From: Dryas octopetala
Lineage: Eukaryota; Streptophyta; Magnoliopsida; Rosales; Rosaceae
DNA: 64,000 bases
Assembly: GCA_963921425.1 (NCBI GenBank)
Contig: OY992835.1
Span: forward strand, 22,072,001 to 22,136,000
Direction: 5' to 3'
Shown here: positions 40,278 to 52,903 of the stretch, in pieces
Numbering within the stretch: position 1 is the stretch's first letter
Layout: each line of letters begins with the position of its first letter
The notes under the pieces: model-generated
Databases searched by the model: none
What the model was told of the DNA's origin: nothing
Seen by the model: the letters and a program-made list of their open reading frames with translations, nothing else
Translations under genes and position numbers: made by a program

Positions 40278-43200
40278 ATGAACGAAAAGGAAATGAAGCA
40301 AAGAACGGGGGATTCTGAATTCGAACCTTTATCTTTATGTACGGACATTTCTGTTGGAAAGATTTCTGAGAAGAAGTGGAAGAAGAAGAAGAAAAGAAAG
40401 TCATCTAAGAAGTATGAACCTCCATCTGAATCACATGGGCATGGGGTTCCTGATCCTACCCAGAACGGTTTATCAGTTGGTATGCACAATTCTAATGGCT
40501 CTTCAAGGATGAGAAACGATGATGGATTTCCTGATGAACTGAAAAGTGATAGTTGTGAGGTTCTTCAGGACAGTCAATCCTGTGGTGTACTTCAATCCAG
40601 CAAGGTTGGAGATTTTAATGGCAGTGTCTGTGAAGATACCAAGACTGGAAGCCGCAAACCCTGCACTAACAATGGTAAGGAAAATAGAAATTCAGGTTGG
40701 AAGAAGAGGCAGCATAATGATAGGGATGCACAAAAGGATTGGAAGAAGAAATCAGGTTACAGATATGCATCTAAACATGTGTACCCACAAGAGAATAGTC
40801 TCCGGGTGGAGAATGATTCATTGATTTTCTCTGGACACAACAGTGCTGCTTATGGATATAAAAAGATTGGACACAAAGAGCCATTTATGTGTGGGAGAGT
40901 GAGCCGAAAAGTATTGGATGAATCAGTAAAATTGGCTGCTTCTCAACAGAGGTTGAATGGGAATCGTTATCGATATGTCTCACTACCAAGTCAATTGGGA
41001 GGCTTAGAAAATGGCTATGAAAAATTAATGGGAAATTCGACCAATTCATTTAAGCGTGGGAATTGCAATGGTAAAAACGGACTTGTTTCATGTCAAAAGG
41101 AATTGCCACAGGTTCCTTTTGATATGAACCAGTACAAGAATAGAGGTACTGCAAGGAGAACGTTTTACAATGGTCAGCATGTTGCAAATCTTGGTGATGA
41201 ACGCTGTTTAAACTCATCTTCCATGTATTCTAGCATATTTACTCAAGGTATGATAAATGGTATTCAACCATACAAATTCATGAAGATTCCAAGCATGGAA
41301 CATGAATTTGGTAGGTGTTTATATGGTTCTGTGGACGGTGTACCATGGTCAGAGTTTAAATCCTATAATGATCATATGTTTAAGAAAGATGTTACCTCTG
41401 GAGTAAGGACTAAGAAGTGGATTCCTGTTGATACAAAGGAGTCCAGGCCAATGGAGGGGATTTGCTCGACTGGTATTACCAAAGCTTTAAATCTTAACTT
41501 ACCAGGTTTAAGCAAGGGTTTGAATGATAACCATCTGGTAGGAAATTCTATTCCTTTTTCTTCATCAACTACGCTTTTTGATACTAACTGCATAGCCAGC
41601 CATCAACTGACTTTGTCTAATAATGAAGACCCAAAATTTCATAAGTCCGCTGCTGAAATAGAAGGTCAGAAAATTGAAAGTCAATTTTATGAAGCAAATG
41701 GTAGAAGACCAAAGGATAGTGTCCAGTTCCTAATTGGCTCACAAATGGCAGTGGAAGCTTTAAAAGCTGCTTACAAAATGCAATTAGCATCTGAGACTGT
41801 TCAGCTTGCAAGGGGGTTTCCACTTCAAGAGTTTGAAAGGTTCATCCACTGCGCTGCTCCTGTTATTGCTTCTTCATACGTACATAAAGAATGTTCTGTT
41901 TGCTTGGATACTCAGCTGTCTCATAGTTTTCTTTGCAAACACCAGATACCAAATTCATCACTTCGCACTGTTTGGAACTGGTACGAGAAACCTGGGAATT
42001 ACGGATTGGATGTCAAGGTAGGTGATTCTGAAACTCTCAATGGTTTTCCCATTGATTCAATGTCATTCCATGCCCATTTTGTTCCTTCCCTTTCTGCTGT
42101 TCAATTGTTTGGACCACGCATCCTTGGTTCCAAAACATTATTTCCCACACATTCTTCAGAAGCAGCAGAGCTGAACCGTATTCAGGCAGAGACAGAGAAC
42201 TTTGACTCAGTCAAGGAGCCTGTTCGTTCATTTGATGTTGTCCTGCATGATGGAAGTGGCCCTTTGAGTCTAGATTGTTCACCAGATTCTGAGCTTGTAT
42301 TTGAATTTTTTGAGTCTGAGATGCCACAGCTGCGAAAGCCATTTTATGATAAGTATGTTCTTGCAACTCTTATGATAAGATATGTTGCCTTTTTTAATTA
42401 TATCAAACATTCTATTCATCTTGCAGCATCAAGTTTCTGGAAACAGTAATCAAACTGGATGAATTCATTTACAACTGTAGTTGTTTAGTTTCTGTACACT
42501 CACATTATTAATTTATTCTGGAACCTAATTATTGAGCTGAGACTAAGGGAGGTTGTACAGCAAGACACAAAGGTTGATGTATATTTGCTGACCGTTTGTG
42601 TGCTGTTCTGTTGTAATTTATGTAGTTATATTCTTTTTGAAAAAATAAGGATCTAACTTTTCACTCTTGCAACTTTTAAATAGATATAGAAATGGGATTT
42701 ATTGTACCTTGGAAAAATAAAGCAATGATGCAATATGATTGATGCATGTTTGAAATAACAAAGAAAAAGGGCAAAAAGTATGTTAGGCAGTGAGAACTTC
42801 AAAATTCAAATAATTATTCTAAGTATGTTGGTTTGAGTTGACTTTTGATTCCTCATTTAATTTCACTTATCTTAAGTTTGCATCTTAATTTTTTTTTTTT
42901 TTTTATGACCTGAAATGTCAAGGTAAAAGATACCTGATTTTTAATTGATTGCAGAATTATGGAGCTAATTGGTGTTGGAACTTCTAATCATCGCGTATTT
43001 GGTGACCCGTCAAAGCTAGATTGTCTGAATTTGCATGATTTACATCCTGCATCATGGTGAGAATCAATTCTGCTACTCATAATTCTGGTTTGATAACTAA
43101 TATTAGTATATTTAAGAAAGTTGGATTAATGTGGCTTTCAGGTTTTCAGTGGCCTGGTATCCCATATATCAAATTCCAGAAGGGCACTTCCGTGCATCAT

Positions 43201-43952
43201 TTTTGACTTACCATTCACTTGGGCATTTTGTTCAGAGACCTGTTTCAACTGATGTTCCTAATAAGCATACAAGTCGCATTTTGTCCCCTGTTTTAGGATT
43301 GCAAAGCTACAATGCACAGGTAAGAAATCAGTACTCTTATCTTTCGGGTTCAAGATTATAATCAAGATCACTCTTTTATATGTAAAACTTAATCACCAGA
43401 AGGCTTCAAAGCATTTATAAGGCATCAACAATTATATAAAGTTCTAGGTGTGAGGCTTAGCAGTTACAGAGTACATATTTTGTTATGCATACTATTCACT
43501 CTCAGACCCCCCCCCCCCCCCAAAAAAAAAAAAAAAGACTCTTCATTCTTGTATATAAAATGTGTTTAGGGACTTCTGCCTTAGCCCCAAAGTACATTAT
43601 ACTTCATAACACAACTGATTTTACGTGCAGCATCAAAGTTGATAAGTAAAACTTTATTGCTGTAATGCTTTGATGGATGATTATTTGTTAAGAGTCTCAC
43701 TTAGAAACAGATTGAGTATTGTCTAATAAGTGTCATCACATTGACATTTTTCCCTTGTAGGGTGAATGCTGGTTTGAACCCAAACTACCTACATCTTTTA
43801 ACAGCACAGAAATTCTGAAAGAAAGGCTCAGAACATTGGAGGAAAATGCATTACGTTTTGCTAGAGGTTGCGTTTGCAAGGATAAGGTCATGGTTTTCAA
43901 TAGGCATCCAGATTACGAGTTCTTCATTTCTCGGAAAACGCATTATAAGTAG
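40278..43952 (+). CDS. DUF789 family protein
   Basis: Four exons, 40278..42352, 42955..43056, 43142..43319 and 43761..43952, encode 848 aa with consistent phase. The ATG at 40278 (MNEKEMKQRTG) is the first plausible start. The N-terminal half is long, polar and Lys/Ser/Asn-rich, with KKWKKKKKRKSSKKY near residues 34-50 as a possible nuclear signal. The conserved DUF789 region starts near residue 510 (FPLQEFERFIHCAAPVI). It continues with LVFEFFESEMPQLRKPFYDKI, HPASWFSVAWYPIYQIP and LGHFVQRP. It ends YEFFISRKTHYK. The family is plant-wide with no assigned biochemical role. Intron 3 contains a C15-A15 tract. Its 5' region marks the right end of the segmental duplication. Confidence 0.92.
43507..43536 (+). 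repeat. C15-A15 homopolymer tract in DUF789 intron 3
   Basis: Fifteen C residues are followed directly by fifteen A residues inside the intron. Such a run is polymorphic and prone to sequencing error. It could form an i-motif or G-quadruplex on opposite strands. Confidence 0.8.
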
Positions 43953-45965
43953 TATATGACAAATAAGACCATTTTTCTTCCTGACTTTTGTGAATTTGGG
44001 TTGCCTACATCATGAAGCTTTGTAAATGGTAAAAGGAGAAAGAATAGTGTATTTCAGTACTTCTGTTAGGAAAAGTTGTGTAGTTATTGAAAGTGATCTA
44101 GGTTCGGTTTTCGTAGCCAGCTGACATCTCAGACTCATACGGTGGTTTTTTTCTGGACTTTTCAGTTCAAATTAACCATGCTTCCTCATTTGATGTAAAA
44201 AAATATTACTCTTACGAATTTCAATTTTTTCACTTTTCCCCCCTGTACTTCATTGATAGCAGTTACTCTGCACAAATCCCTTTTCTTTTTTTGTTTTTGC
44301 TAGGACAGCAAATATACCCTGCTCCTTCAATTAAATATATCATCTTTGTTCATAGTGTAGCAAGAGGCATAAAATAATCTTTTGGGTTTGAGATGAGTAG
44401 AAAGAGTTCCATAAAAAAGTGAGTAGGTGGTGCCACGGGAGGAGTTATCACTATGGGCTGCTTTTTATACAAATCCTTTACTAAATCTCAAGAAGCATGT
44501 GAAATCCAAAGCAGCAACACGGCGGAGTGCAGGGTCTCAATTAAATGGCCCAATAACTGTTGTGTTGGATGCAGAAAGGAATATGTGATTTAGGGTTTCT
44601 TTTTCTTTTATATATAAAATTTAAAAATAAAAGAAAGATTTAGGGGTTTTTAAAAAGTCAAAGTACATGGACTATCCCTTTTCTCCATCTTTTTCAATAA
44701 ACATGATAAAGGCATAAAGCACACCACTCCATCCCTTTATTTCTCATCTTCCTTTTACGCTCAGAGACAGAAACTCGTATAACCCCTGCCTCAGCCACTT
44801 GGTAGTTGCTCCTTGTATTAATTAAAGTAAAGAAAAAGAGTAAAAGACAGTTTTTTCTTTTGTTTTTAAAATAATAATAGCACAGTTATGAGTTATGCAA
44901 TGCAAATCTTATTTCTTGCATTCTACCTTCTCCTTTCTCATAAGTTATATAACTCACAGTCTCACTGTTCACAGCACAAACAAGGAATCGTTCAATCTTG
45001 TTGAGAGTTTTTGCTTGATTTAACAAGCTTCAATGAAGTAACGTTTGCTTCAACTACCTCCAACCCAACGTGGCAGACACCCATTTAATTATACCCCATT
45101 AATATTAGAATTCGCAGTATTATGACACTTAGCATGGTTCCAAATCCAACCATCTTTTATGGTGGGGTAGTAAAGAATTGTATGCCTCTCTTTAATGCTA
45201 TAATAATATTGATGGGATGAACTGGGTGATTTTAGTTCAGGCTATATGCCTATAAGAGAAACGTATGCATATAGGTAACTTAATTTGCCACATTATTTAA
45301 AGCTAAAGGTAAATAACATAAATTATAGAAAAGAGAAAAATAAGGTAGACATCTAACCATGTATAAAATGTTGCCAAAGACACTGAAATTTCTGCTGCAT
45401 TCTAGCACATTTATATGCCAAAAGCACCAACCAAATAACATACATAGATACTTCATTGAATCATTCATATTTAGGTGAGCCACTTTGATGCTCCTGGGAG
45501 ATGCTTTGGAACCTCAATAAACAATGGTGAGAAAAGCATCTTTATTAGAAGCATTATATAAGCTCCATTGATACACAAGTACATGGCAAATCGAAAAAAA
45601 ACACATGTCAAACCATCATGCCACATCATCATGATACTTCATTTGAAGGAAAGGTTAAGAGACCCCAGATAGAAATATGCCAAATGGTTATTCATTTTTC
45701 CAAAACAATGATCCCATATTGATATTATGGAGAGGTAGAAAGGACAATCAGAGACAATGACTATTTCCAGTTATCTTTATATTATATTTAAACATATGTA
45801 TACAACATAGGGAAACAAACAAACAAAAAAGGCAACTGCACAAGAAACTTATGTCCTTTTGCCTCAGAAAACTTCAATTTTCCGAAGCAGAGAGAGAGAG
45901 AGAGAGAAAGAGAGGGCAGAGAAAACTGCATCAAACACGAAATAAAGAATTTCCACGTCAAAGAG
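43953..45965. other. Spacer between convergent DUF789 and membrane-protein genes
   Basis: About 2 kb: 3' UTRs of both genes, AT-rich filler, and a GA microsatellite near 45886-45910 within the probable 3' UTR of the minus-strand gene. No gene is supported. Confidence 0.55.
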
Positions 45966-46834
45966 TTAATGCCCTCCTCTGTCTCTGCAGTGGTGGTTCC
46001 TTTCAATCAACCCTTCCATTATGACCCTCTTCTTGTTGTCTCTGCACTCTGCCTCTGACCACTTCCTCGTCACCATTTCCGGCTGGTGGCGATTACAGGC
46101 AGAGCGCTGTGGCAAAAAGTAGAGCCACATTGATGTGAAGAGAATTGCACAGAGCCTACCCCACAACACTGTGATTGCAAGGCTGATGAGAAGCAAGTGC
46201 ATGCCAGAGTTGAAACCAGAGGAACCCATTTCAATCTTCTTGGAGTTGTTGGACTTCACTGCCGGGTCTTCATCATGGGTCCTCAGCTCTTGTTTCGTTG
46301 AGTCTGATAATGAGTTTTTAGACGAACTTGAACAAGACGAAGATGATGAAGCACTAGAAGGAGATGAATCTAACAACTCCAAATTGGTTTTGGTTTCTCG
46401 TGTATTCACCAATTCATCACTGCCCAAATCCAAAGAACAACTTGGTTTTGATCCAAACGAGTCTTGGCGATATGCTTTGCCATCACGAACTCTCTTGGCC
46501 TGTAAATACAAGAATTATTATCAACCCCATGAACAAAACAAACCCAGTACTTATCTATCAAAACTGAAGCTAAAAAGATCACACTGACCAAAATTATTTC
46601 GAACACTACGGCTTTGATGGCCCGAGAGAAGGTTCGGTTTTTTCGATGAGGCATTTCGGAGTTGTCTGAATGATTGATGGAGAGCCCTCTATCCAAAGAC
46701 ATGGATTTCGTCAATGGAACTTTCATATCCTCCTTATTTTCGACAGTCTTAACACCTTTAGGCTGGATGTCCATGTCCATATCTACGACTGGTCGGAAAC
46801 AATGCAAAAACTTGCTTCTTGGAGCGTTTTTCAT
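45966..46834 (-). CDS. Single-pass membrane protein of unknown function
   Basis: Two exons, complement(45966..46499, 46589..46834), encode 259 aa. The intron has a GTCAG donor and a TTTACAG acceptor in phase 0. The N-terminus MKNAPRSKFLHCFRPVVDMD looks like a short conserved plant leader with a cysteine that might be lipidated. The middle is Ser-rich, including a run of about 20 mostly Ser residues near 127-145, and probably disordered. One hydrophobic segment lies at about 182-211 (MHLLLISLAITVLWGRLCAI). A basic Cys/His-containing tail ends HHCRDRGGH. I recognise no catalytic domain. It resembles small plant proteins annotated only as transmembrane protein. The opposite-strand frame at 46135-46587 is a shadow. 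Confidence 0.8.
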
Positions 46835-48033
46835 TATGTTTGTGACTTAAAAAAAGGACCAAGGGGGGTTGTTTAAGATGCTAATTATGGTTTTTGAAGG
46901 TTACATATATAGATTTGGTAAATCGGTAATGGTTTGGTCAAAACAAGGAAAGAGCAAGTGATAGAAGAAACAGAGAGACACACTCTGTATTTCAGTAGCT
47001 TTGGGGTTTAAGGCCGGCATGGTGCATGTCCTGTTCAATTAATAGACAACAAAATGTTTTGGTTGGGACTTGGGAGTTATATACGAGGGGGTGTTTTTAG
47101 CTTATGTTTATCTTGTTTTCTCTCTCTTTCCTAAAGTTGGTTTCTTTATCAAATTATAATACTAGAATCATAAAAGAAAAATTCTAAATTTTAATCATCA
47201 AAATTATTATATAATCTGTTAAATAATATCTGTATGATGTTTAAACTTACATAATATATGAACAATTGAAAAATTCATGTACGGATAAATTAAATTTAAG
47301 GTATAGACAAATGATTAAATTCAAACACATGAATATTAAAGAGTAAAGAGAGATTAAAATGTGAAGGAACATCATAATTAATAAGACAAATATAAACTTA
47401 AACCAATCAAAAAATGAAAACCAAAAATTTCCAAAACGCCGAAATTTTTTACTCGGTATAACACACATATAGGCGAATTTACTATGATATTATAAAGAAA
47501 ATTTGAGTATTTATCTTAAAATCAATTGATAATAGGAAAAAAAAACTTAAGACCTTTATAAATACTTACATAAAGCTATTTATCTTTAATATATGACAAC
47601 ACACTCTATTTTTTCACATAGCTTATGAATCGGATTTGTTTTTTTTTTTCCGTGAGAGGGATATAAGGGTTACATCATGTAATGAGTTGGTTGGTGAGGT
47701 TGAGATTTGTGGTTTGAGTCTTTGAGTCTTTGAGATAGTGGGGATTCAATAGCCGTCCATCAAATTTCATTGAGTGAGTTTTACGAGTGAGTAAATTAGG
47801 TGGAGAAAATTAATATGAATTTGACAAGTTTCATAGTTTTTGATTAGCATTTTTACTTTTAACTTTATGTTTTGTTTTCTTTATGACACTAATAGATTCA
47901 ATGAATTGCGATTCAGAAAATTTAGTAATTTTTTTATTCCATTATGAAAACATTCATATTGATCCTGACATTGTACGGTTCATTTTTGCTTATTTTAGAA
48001 AACAATGAACCCCTTTTGTGTAGTTTTGGTTGA
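46835..48033. other. Promoter of membrane-protein gene and AT-rich spacer
   Basis: The first few hundred bases are the upstream region of the minus-strand gene. The remainder is AT-rich. A stretch near 47660-47800 (TTGGTTGGTGAGGTTGAGA, TTTGAGTCT) weakly resembles a SINE, but no ends were found. Confidence 0.5.
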
Positions 48034-48041
48034 AAATTTTA

Positions 48042-48728
48042 GAGGGCTGCTATTTGCACACCCTTTTTTTTCTTTTTGCACACCCTTTTTCTCTTTTTTT
48101 CTCCTACACACCTCACACACTTACTTCAAATTCAAAATCTCTCAACACACACCCAACCCATTACTAAAATACCCTCATTTCATTACACACCCTTCTTTCT
48201 TTCCCTCTCTTTTTTCTCACGTTCACACCCCCTTCCCCCTGTTTTTTTTTTTTTTCTTCTTCTTCTCCAACCCTCCCCCAGCCAGCCAGCCCCTCCACCC
48301 AACCCACCTAGCCCCTCAACCCCCTCACCCGACCCACCCCTCCCTCCCTCCCCCTCCGGCCTCCCCCTTCCACCCAACCCACCTAGCCCCTCAGCCCCTG
48401 CACCGACCCCCCCGCAGCACCATCTCCTCTCTCTCTTCCCCAGCCCACCCCAACCCAGCCCCGACCACCCCTCAGAGCCCACCCCAGCCCCGACCCACCC
48501 ACTCAGCCCCTCACCGGACCACCTCCTTCCCTCCCGCACCCCAGCCCTGTAGCAGCACCACATCCTCTCTCTCTCCTCCCGCGCGCAGCTGCGCATCCGT
48601 TCGACACTGGCCCGCCGAAAATGTCACACTCGTTCGGCAGGCATTCGCCGAACGATGTGAGTGTTGTTCGGTAGGTACCCACCGAACATCAAGGACCCGT
48701 TCGGCAAGTTCTCGCCGAACCAGCTACT

Positions 48729-48775
<47 letters not shown>

Positions 48776-49125
48776 GCACACCGGTGGTTGGAAGCCGCTG
48801 CGCGCGGTGGCTGGAGGGCTGGGGTGGTCGGGGCTGGGTTGGGGTAAGAAGGGGCGGGGCTGGGGTGGTCGGGGCTGGGTTGGGGTGGGCTGGGGCGGGG
48901 CTGGGGTGGTCGGGAGAGATGGTAGAGAGAGGGAGAATGGTGGTGGGCGTGGCTGTGCAAGCTTGAGAAAGATGGAGGGGTGTGTACGGGGGGGGGGGGG
49001 GGATGGGAATGGGGTGTGTGGGTGAGGGGAGGGTTAAAGTGGTCTTTTTCTTGAGGCTTTTTTTTTTTTTTTTTTCAAAAGGGGTGTGCAAAAAGAAAAA
49101 AGAGGGTGTGCAAATAGCAGCCCTC
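48042..49125. mobile_element. GC-rich foldback TIR element with 8-bp target duplication
   Basis: Ends GAGGGCTGCTATTTGCACAC and its exact complement, flanked by perfect AAATTTTA (48034-48041 and 49126-49133). The left half is C-rich (CCCAGCCCACCCCAACCC) and the right half is complementary G-rich (GGGCTGGGTTGGGGTGGG), so the element can fold back over hundreds of bases. Near the centre are three 22-bp palindromes and a GA microsatellite (48730-48772). No transposase was found. An 8-bp duplication fits hAT. Confidence 0.86.
48632..48720. repeat. Three spaced 22-bp palindromes inside the foldback element
   Basis: Palindromes at 48632-48653, 48666-48687 and 48699-48720 each begin GTTCGG and end CCGAAC. 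Spacing is 34 and 33 bp. The middle copy contains GGTAGGTACCCACC. They occupy the loop region between the C-rich and G-rich arms. Confidence 0.85.
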
Positions 49126-49133
49126 AAATTTTA

Positions 49134-49672
49134 TTGTCAAGGTTTCTGATTATATCTTAATTTTTTTTAGAGCTTTATTAAAGAATAATTCTTAAATCGA
49201 AAATTATTTATCTATAAAAATTAAATAGTCAGTGTTTATTTTGTTGACTATTTAATCTTTGTAGGTAAATGATTTTTGATTTATCTTATTTTTTGTAAGA
49301 ATAATTTTTTGATGAAGACTTAAAAAATAGACGGTTCGGATCGTTGTAATCCTATATGGAGTGAGCCCTATTAAAAACTTGTGTCAAGAATATAATGCCA
49401 CGAATCCGCTCCCATATCTGAATATGAATCTCTAGTTGTGCTTGGAGCTGAAAAAAAATAAAATAAACAAATCTGGATTGGTTCATAATATATTAATTAA
49501 CATGTCACTACAAAGGAAAACAACAAGAACAGCCAGGCATCATGCCAATATAATCATTTTTTTCCTCTGCTTTTATTGGTTGAAGGTACTTGTATCAAAT
49601 GTCTTTCATGTCTTCTATATTATCGTGGGTTTCTTGTACGAGTACATTAGGTGCAAACATGATTTTAACAAT
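49134..49672. other. AT-rich spacer between the two foldback elements
   Basis: About 540 bp. The short frame at 49436-49681 has no recognisable domain. Confidence 0.5.
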
Positions 49673-49681
49673 TTCAATTAA

Positions 49682-50243
49682 GGGGGGGGCTATGCACACC
49701 ACCCTAATCCACTAAGTTGACCACCCCACTTAAATTTTTACCCCTTTGTGCCCATTTTGCCCCTGCAATAAAAAAAAAAAAAACTCAGCCCCTCCAATTT
49801 GGCCGGCCACCCCTCCCAGCCCTCCCCGCCGCCGGTGCGACCCACCCAGCCCTCCCCGCCGCCGGCGCGACCCAGCCCTCCCCTTCGCCGGTCGACCCCG
49901 CCCACACCCAGCCCTCCCCGCCGCCCGATCTCCCTTCTCTCTCTCTCCCCTCTCTCTGCCATCTTCTCTCTCTCCCCTCTGTCTGCCATCTTCTCTCTCC
50001 AGATCGGGGGTCGCGGCTGGGTAGGGGCGGGCTGGGGAGAGGTGGCTGGGTAGGGGCGGGCTGGGTAGGGGCGGGCTGGGGAGAGGTGGCTGGGTAGGGG
50101 CGGGCTGGGGAGGGGAGGGGATCGGTGGGGGAGAGGTGGCTGGGTGGGGGAGGAGGAGAGGAGGGCAAAATGGACAAAAATGGGCAAAAAATTAGGGGGG
50201 GTGGTCAACTCAGCAGAATGGGGTGGTGCGCATAGCCCCCCCC
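49682..50243. mobile_element. GC-rich foldback TIR element with 9-bp target duplication
   Basis: The left end is G8 then CTATGCACACCACCC. The right end is GGGTGGTGCGCATAG then C8, an inverted repeat with one mismatch. Perfect 9-bp TTCAATTAA flanks it (49673-49681 and 50244-50252). The body is CCCTCCCCGCCG-rich on the left and GGGGCGGGCTGG-rich on the right. At 562 bp it has no transposase. A 9-bp duplication is typical of Mutator-like elements. Frames inside it are low-complexity shadows. Confidence 0.86.
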
Positions 50244-50252
50244 TTCAATTAA

Positions 50253-52612
50253 TTATCTTGTTAGTGCATTTCATTTTTTATTTTCCTTTGTGAGGAGTAT
50301 ATGCATTGATAGATTAACAAAAAGTGATGCCATATATTCAGAAAAATTAATAATTTTCTTTTCATTCCATGATTTTACATTGGTATAAATTGGTCTTGAC
50401 ATTATAAGATTCATTTTTTCTTATTTGAGACAACTTTGATTAATCCTTTCATCTTAATCTTTATCTGGGCCTTGGGTCAATAGAAAGGAAAAAGACACAA
50501 CACAACGACTAGCTAGCTAGCGAGCTAGCTAGCAATGTCCAAGTTTTCATCATGCCAAAGGTCTCTCACTATCTCCTTTTTAACATTTTATTGGGTTACA
50601 AGTTTAGAACAAACAAATGAAACTAACCCAGGAATGGGCCTAGGCCTTCTAGGGGTCAGTCCCAATTAAGCTTGGCAGACACTCTTAGCATTGGACCAAT
50701 CCACAGTATAAGCATTTCTTGGCCCAGCCCAACTGACTAGAACATTATGCCAGGACTTTGTTTGGATTTTATGGAGACCAAGCCCAAAGACAAAACGTTT
50801 ACAACAAAAGCTCTTGTTTTGGTCAAATACAACAACAGCTCTTAGCCACCCTCCCTTACTCTTAGACCCACAAAAGAAAAATACTTCGGTTTTTAAATAA
50901 TTAAAAATAGACTTAATAATTAACTCAAAACTAGGTCCAGCAGCGTTGACTTGGGTTCATAAGAATTAGAACATTTGGAATCAACTTCCTCTCAAACGCG
51001 TGAAACATTAGTGTTATTATTATTATTTTCTTGATAAACTACATGTGTTATTAGTTAAATGAGTGAGTTCAACACATTAGTTTATTACTGAAGTCACTTT
51101 TAAAACCGATTATTGGAGTCAATTTGATCGTCTGCAGAATTACTTTGGAAATTAAAATATATCTTGAATGCTATATATGTGACTTTAAGTCTGTTAGACA
51201 AGTCCGTACAAAGAATTTTTCTTAGCCATCCAACAAAATAATGGCTTAGTAGATTTAAATGGAACACACAAGTAAAAATGATTGTATATGCTGGTTATAT
51301 ATATATATATATATAATATTTTCTCAGATATATTTATGATATACATGTGGGTCCCTACAATTTTCTGAGAGTAAATTTCTTAAGAACAAAAAGAGAGGTC
51401 TCAAACTCTAAGCTCTATTTCATCAGAAAAATTAATTTGATCGATCTCTAATTTATTAATTACTTGCCACGTGGTTTTAAACTTTATTATATATGACACC
51501 ATAAATATATAATAATTTTATTTCCTTGGCTCCAAAGAAGTTGTCAGGTTGATGTAGATACATATATAAATATGTGAACAGAAGAAAGTCTTAAATTGTT
51601 TAGGTGTAATGGGCAATGACGCTGTACGTTGAGTCAAGTGGGAAGGGAACCGAGTGAGAACGTGACAACTGAAATGTATTATAAGAACAAAATCAATAAT
51701 TTTAAGCACATGAGCATGCACCTTGACTTTGACTTCAAAGTCAACACCCTTAATTTCTTTTGTTTTTTGCTCTATGTTTTTTTTGTTGGGGTCAAGGTCA
51801 ACACCCTTTCTTCCTCAGTTCATCCAAACATGCATTTGTGATATGTGCCACAAATCGAATCTGCAGAGAAATTGATAGAAAGTAAACGAGACAACATTAT
51901 CAATATGCTTGCACATGGAATTCAAGTCTGATGACTGCTACTGTGGGCCAGCCCTTTGTGTGCTACACAGAAACTTAACCAGACCACCATGCATGGAATT
52001 CAAGCTTTAGCTACTCATATCATCATTCGTTTATCCAAATGTATGTATATAGACGACAATGCATATATGCATCATGACTTCCTTGAATTCCCTTTCTATA
52101 TATAAAGCAAGCTAGAAACAGAAAACGCATTGCCTTTTTTTTTTTTTTTTTTTTTTGCTTTCTAGCTTTTTCCAAGCAATTAATCAAATTCAAGGAAGAT
52201 TACCGTCTAATCTTAATTAAGGTGGGACGCACACAGCAGAGTACACTACTAGTGGGATTAATATCAAATTAATATGTATTTGAGGATAAAAGGATGAACC
52301 AAATTGATCAAGTCGTATTATAGTTGGTTTTTTTTTTTTGGTTGATAATATTTGGAATTTTTATTGGTGTCTCTCTACTATTACTATTAAATTAATAAGA
52401 AAAGAAAACATTAATTCTAGAAAAATGTTTTAGAAGTCAACTATTTTTTTAAATCTCTTTTGTAAGCATTAAGATATCTGAAAAATTGAATTTAAATATC
52501 AATCTAAATTCTTATATAGTTTTAGTCTGAATGACCCTTCAAAATTGAATCTATTTCTAATTATCTGTTTTAGAAAACTTGGTGGGTATATTACTCTTCT
52601 TTTTCAGTTTTC
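50253..52612. other. AT-rich intergenic stretch
   Basis: About 2.4 kb with an AT microsatellite (about 51297-51315), poly-T runs near 52136-52156 and 52329-52339, and a TAGCTAGC repeat near 50509-50531. It has no coding frame with a recognisable domain. Confidence 0.5.
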
Positions 52613-52627
52613 AGGTATCCACTTTCT

Positions 52628-52888
52628 TTTTTTTTTTTGGTGCAGAGGAAGCCCAAAAAGAAAACAAACTAAACAAGAACAACCCTAGCTCTACCAAACT
52701 CCGCAGCATCTACAGTAACACTGAAACAACAGCAGTAGGAGGATCTACAAACTTGTGCACACCTAAATCCTTAGCAAAGCTAAGAGCAGCAAAACAATCA
52801 GCTGCATAGTTTTGCTCCCTATAAATGTGAGTAACAGAACACCTATCACAGGAACTCACAAGCAATCTGCAGCTATTAATGAGACTGT
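52628..52888 (-). mobile_element. 5'-truncated LINE with RNase H remnant and 15-bp target duplication
   Basis: Flanked by perfect AGGTATCCACTTTCT (52613-52627 and 52889-52903). The left end on the plus strand is poly-T, the poly(A) tail of a minus-strand insertion. The minus strand reads INSCRLLVSSCDRCSVTHIY then REQNYAADCFAALS, with a stop at about 52710. This matches the C-terminal RNase H-like domain of plant non-LTR retrotransposon polyproteins (HIYRE.N..AD). Only about 260 bp of the 3' end was inserted. Confidence 0.88.
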
Positions 52889-52903
52889 AGGTATCCACTT
52901 TCT

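Noticed and set aside
46135..46587. 150-aa plus-strand frame
   Set aside because: Runs across the exon-intron border of the minus-strand membrane-protein gene and is antisense to it.
48005..48847. 280-aa open frame on the plus strand, Pro/His/Ser-rich
   Set aside because: Lies in the C-rich arm of the foldback element; low complexity and overlapped by equally long frames on the other strand.
49717..50208. Pro-rich frames on both strands
   Set aside because: Low-complexity arms of the 562-bp foldback element.
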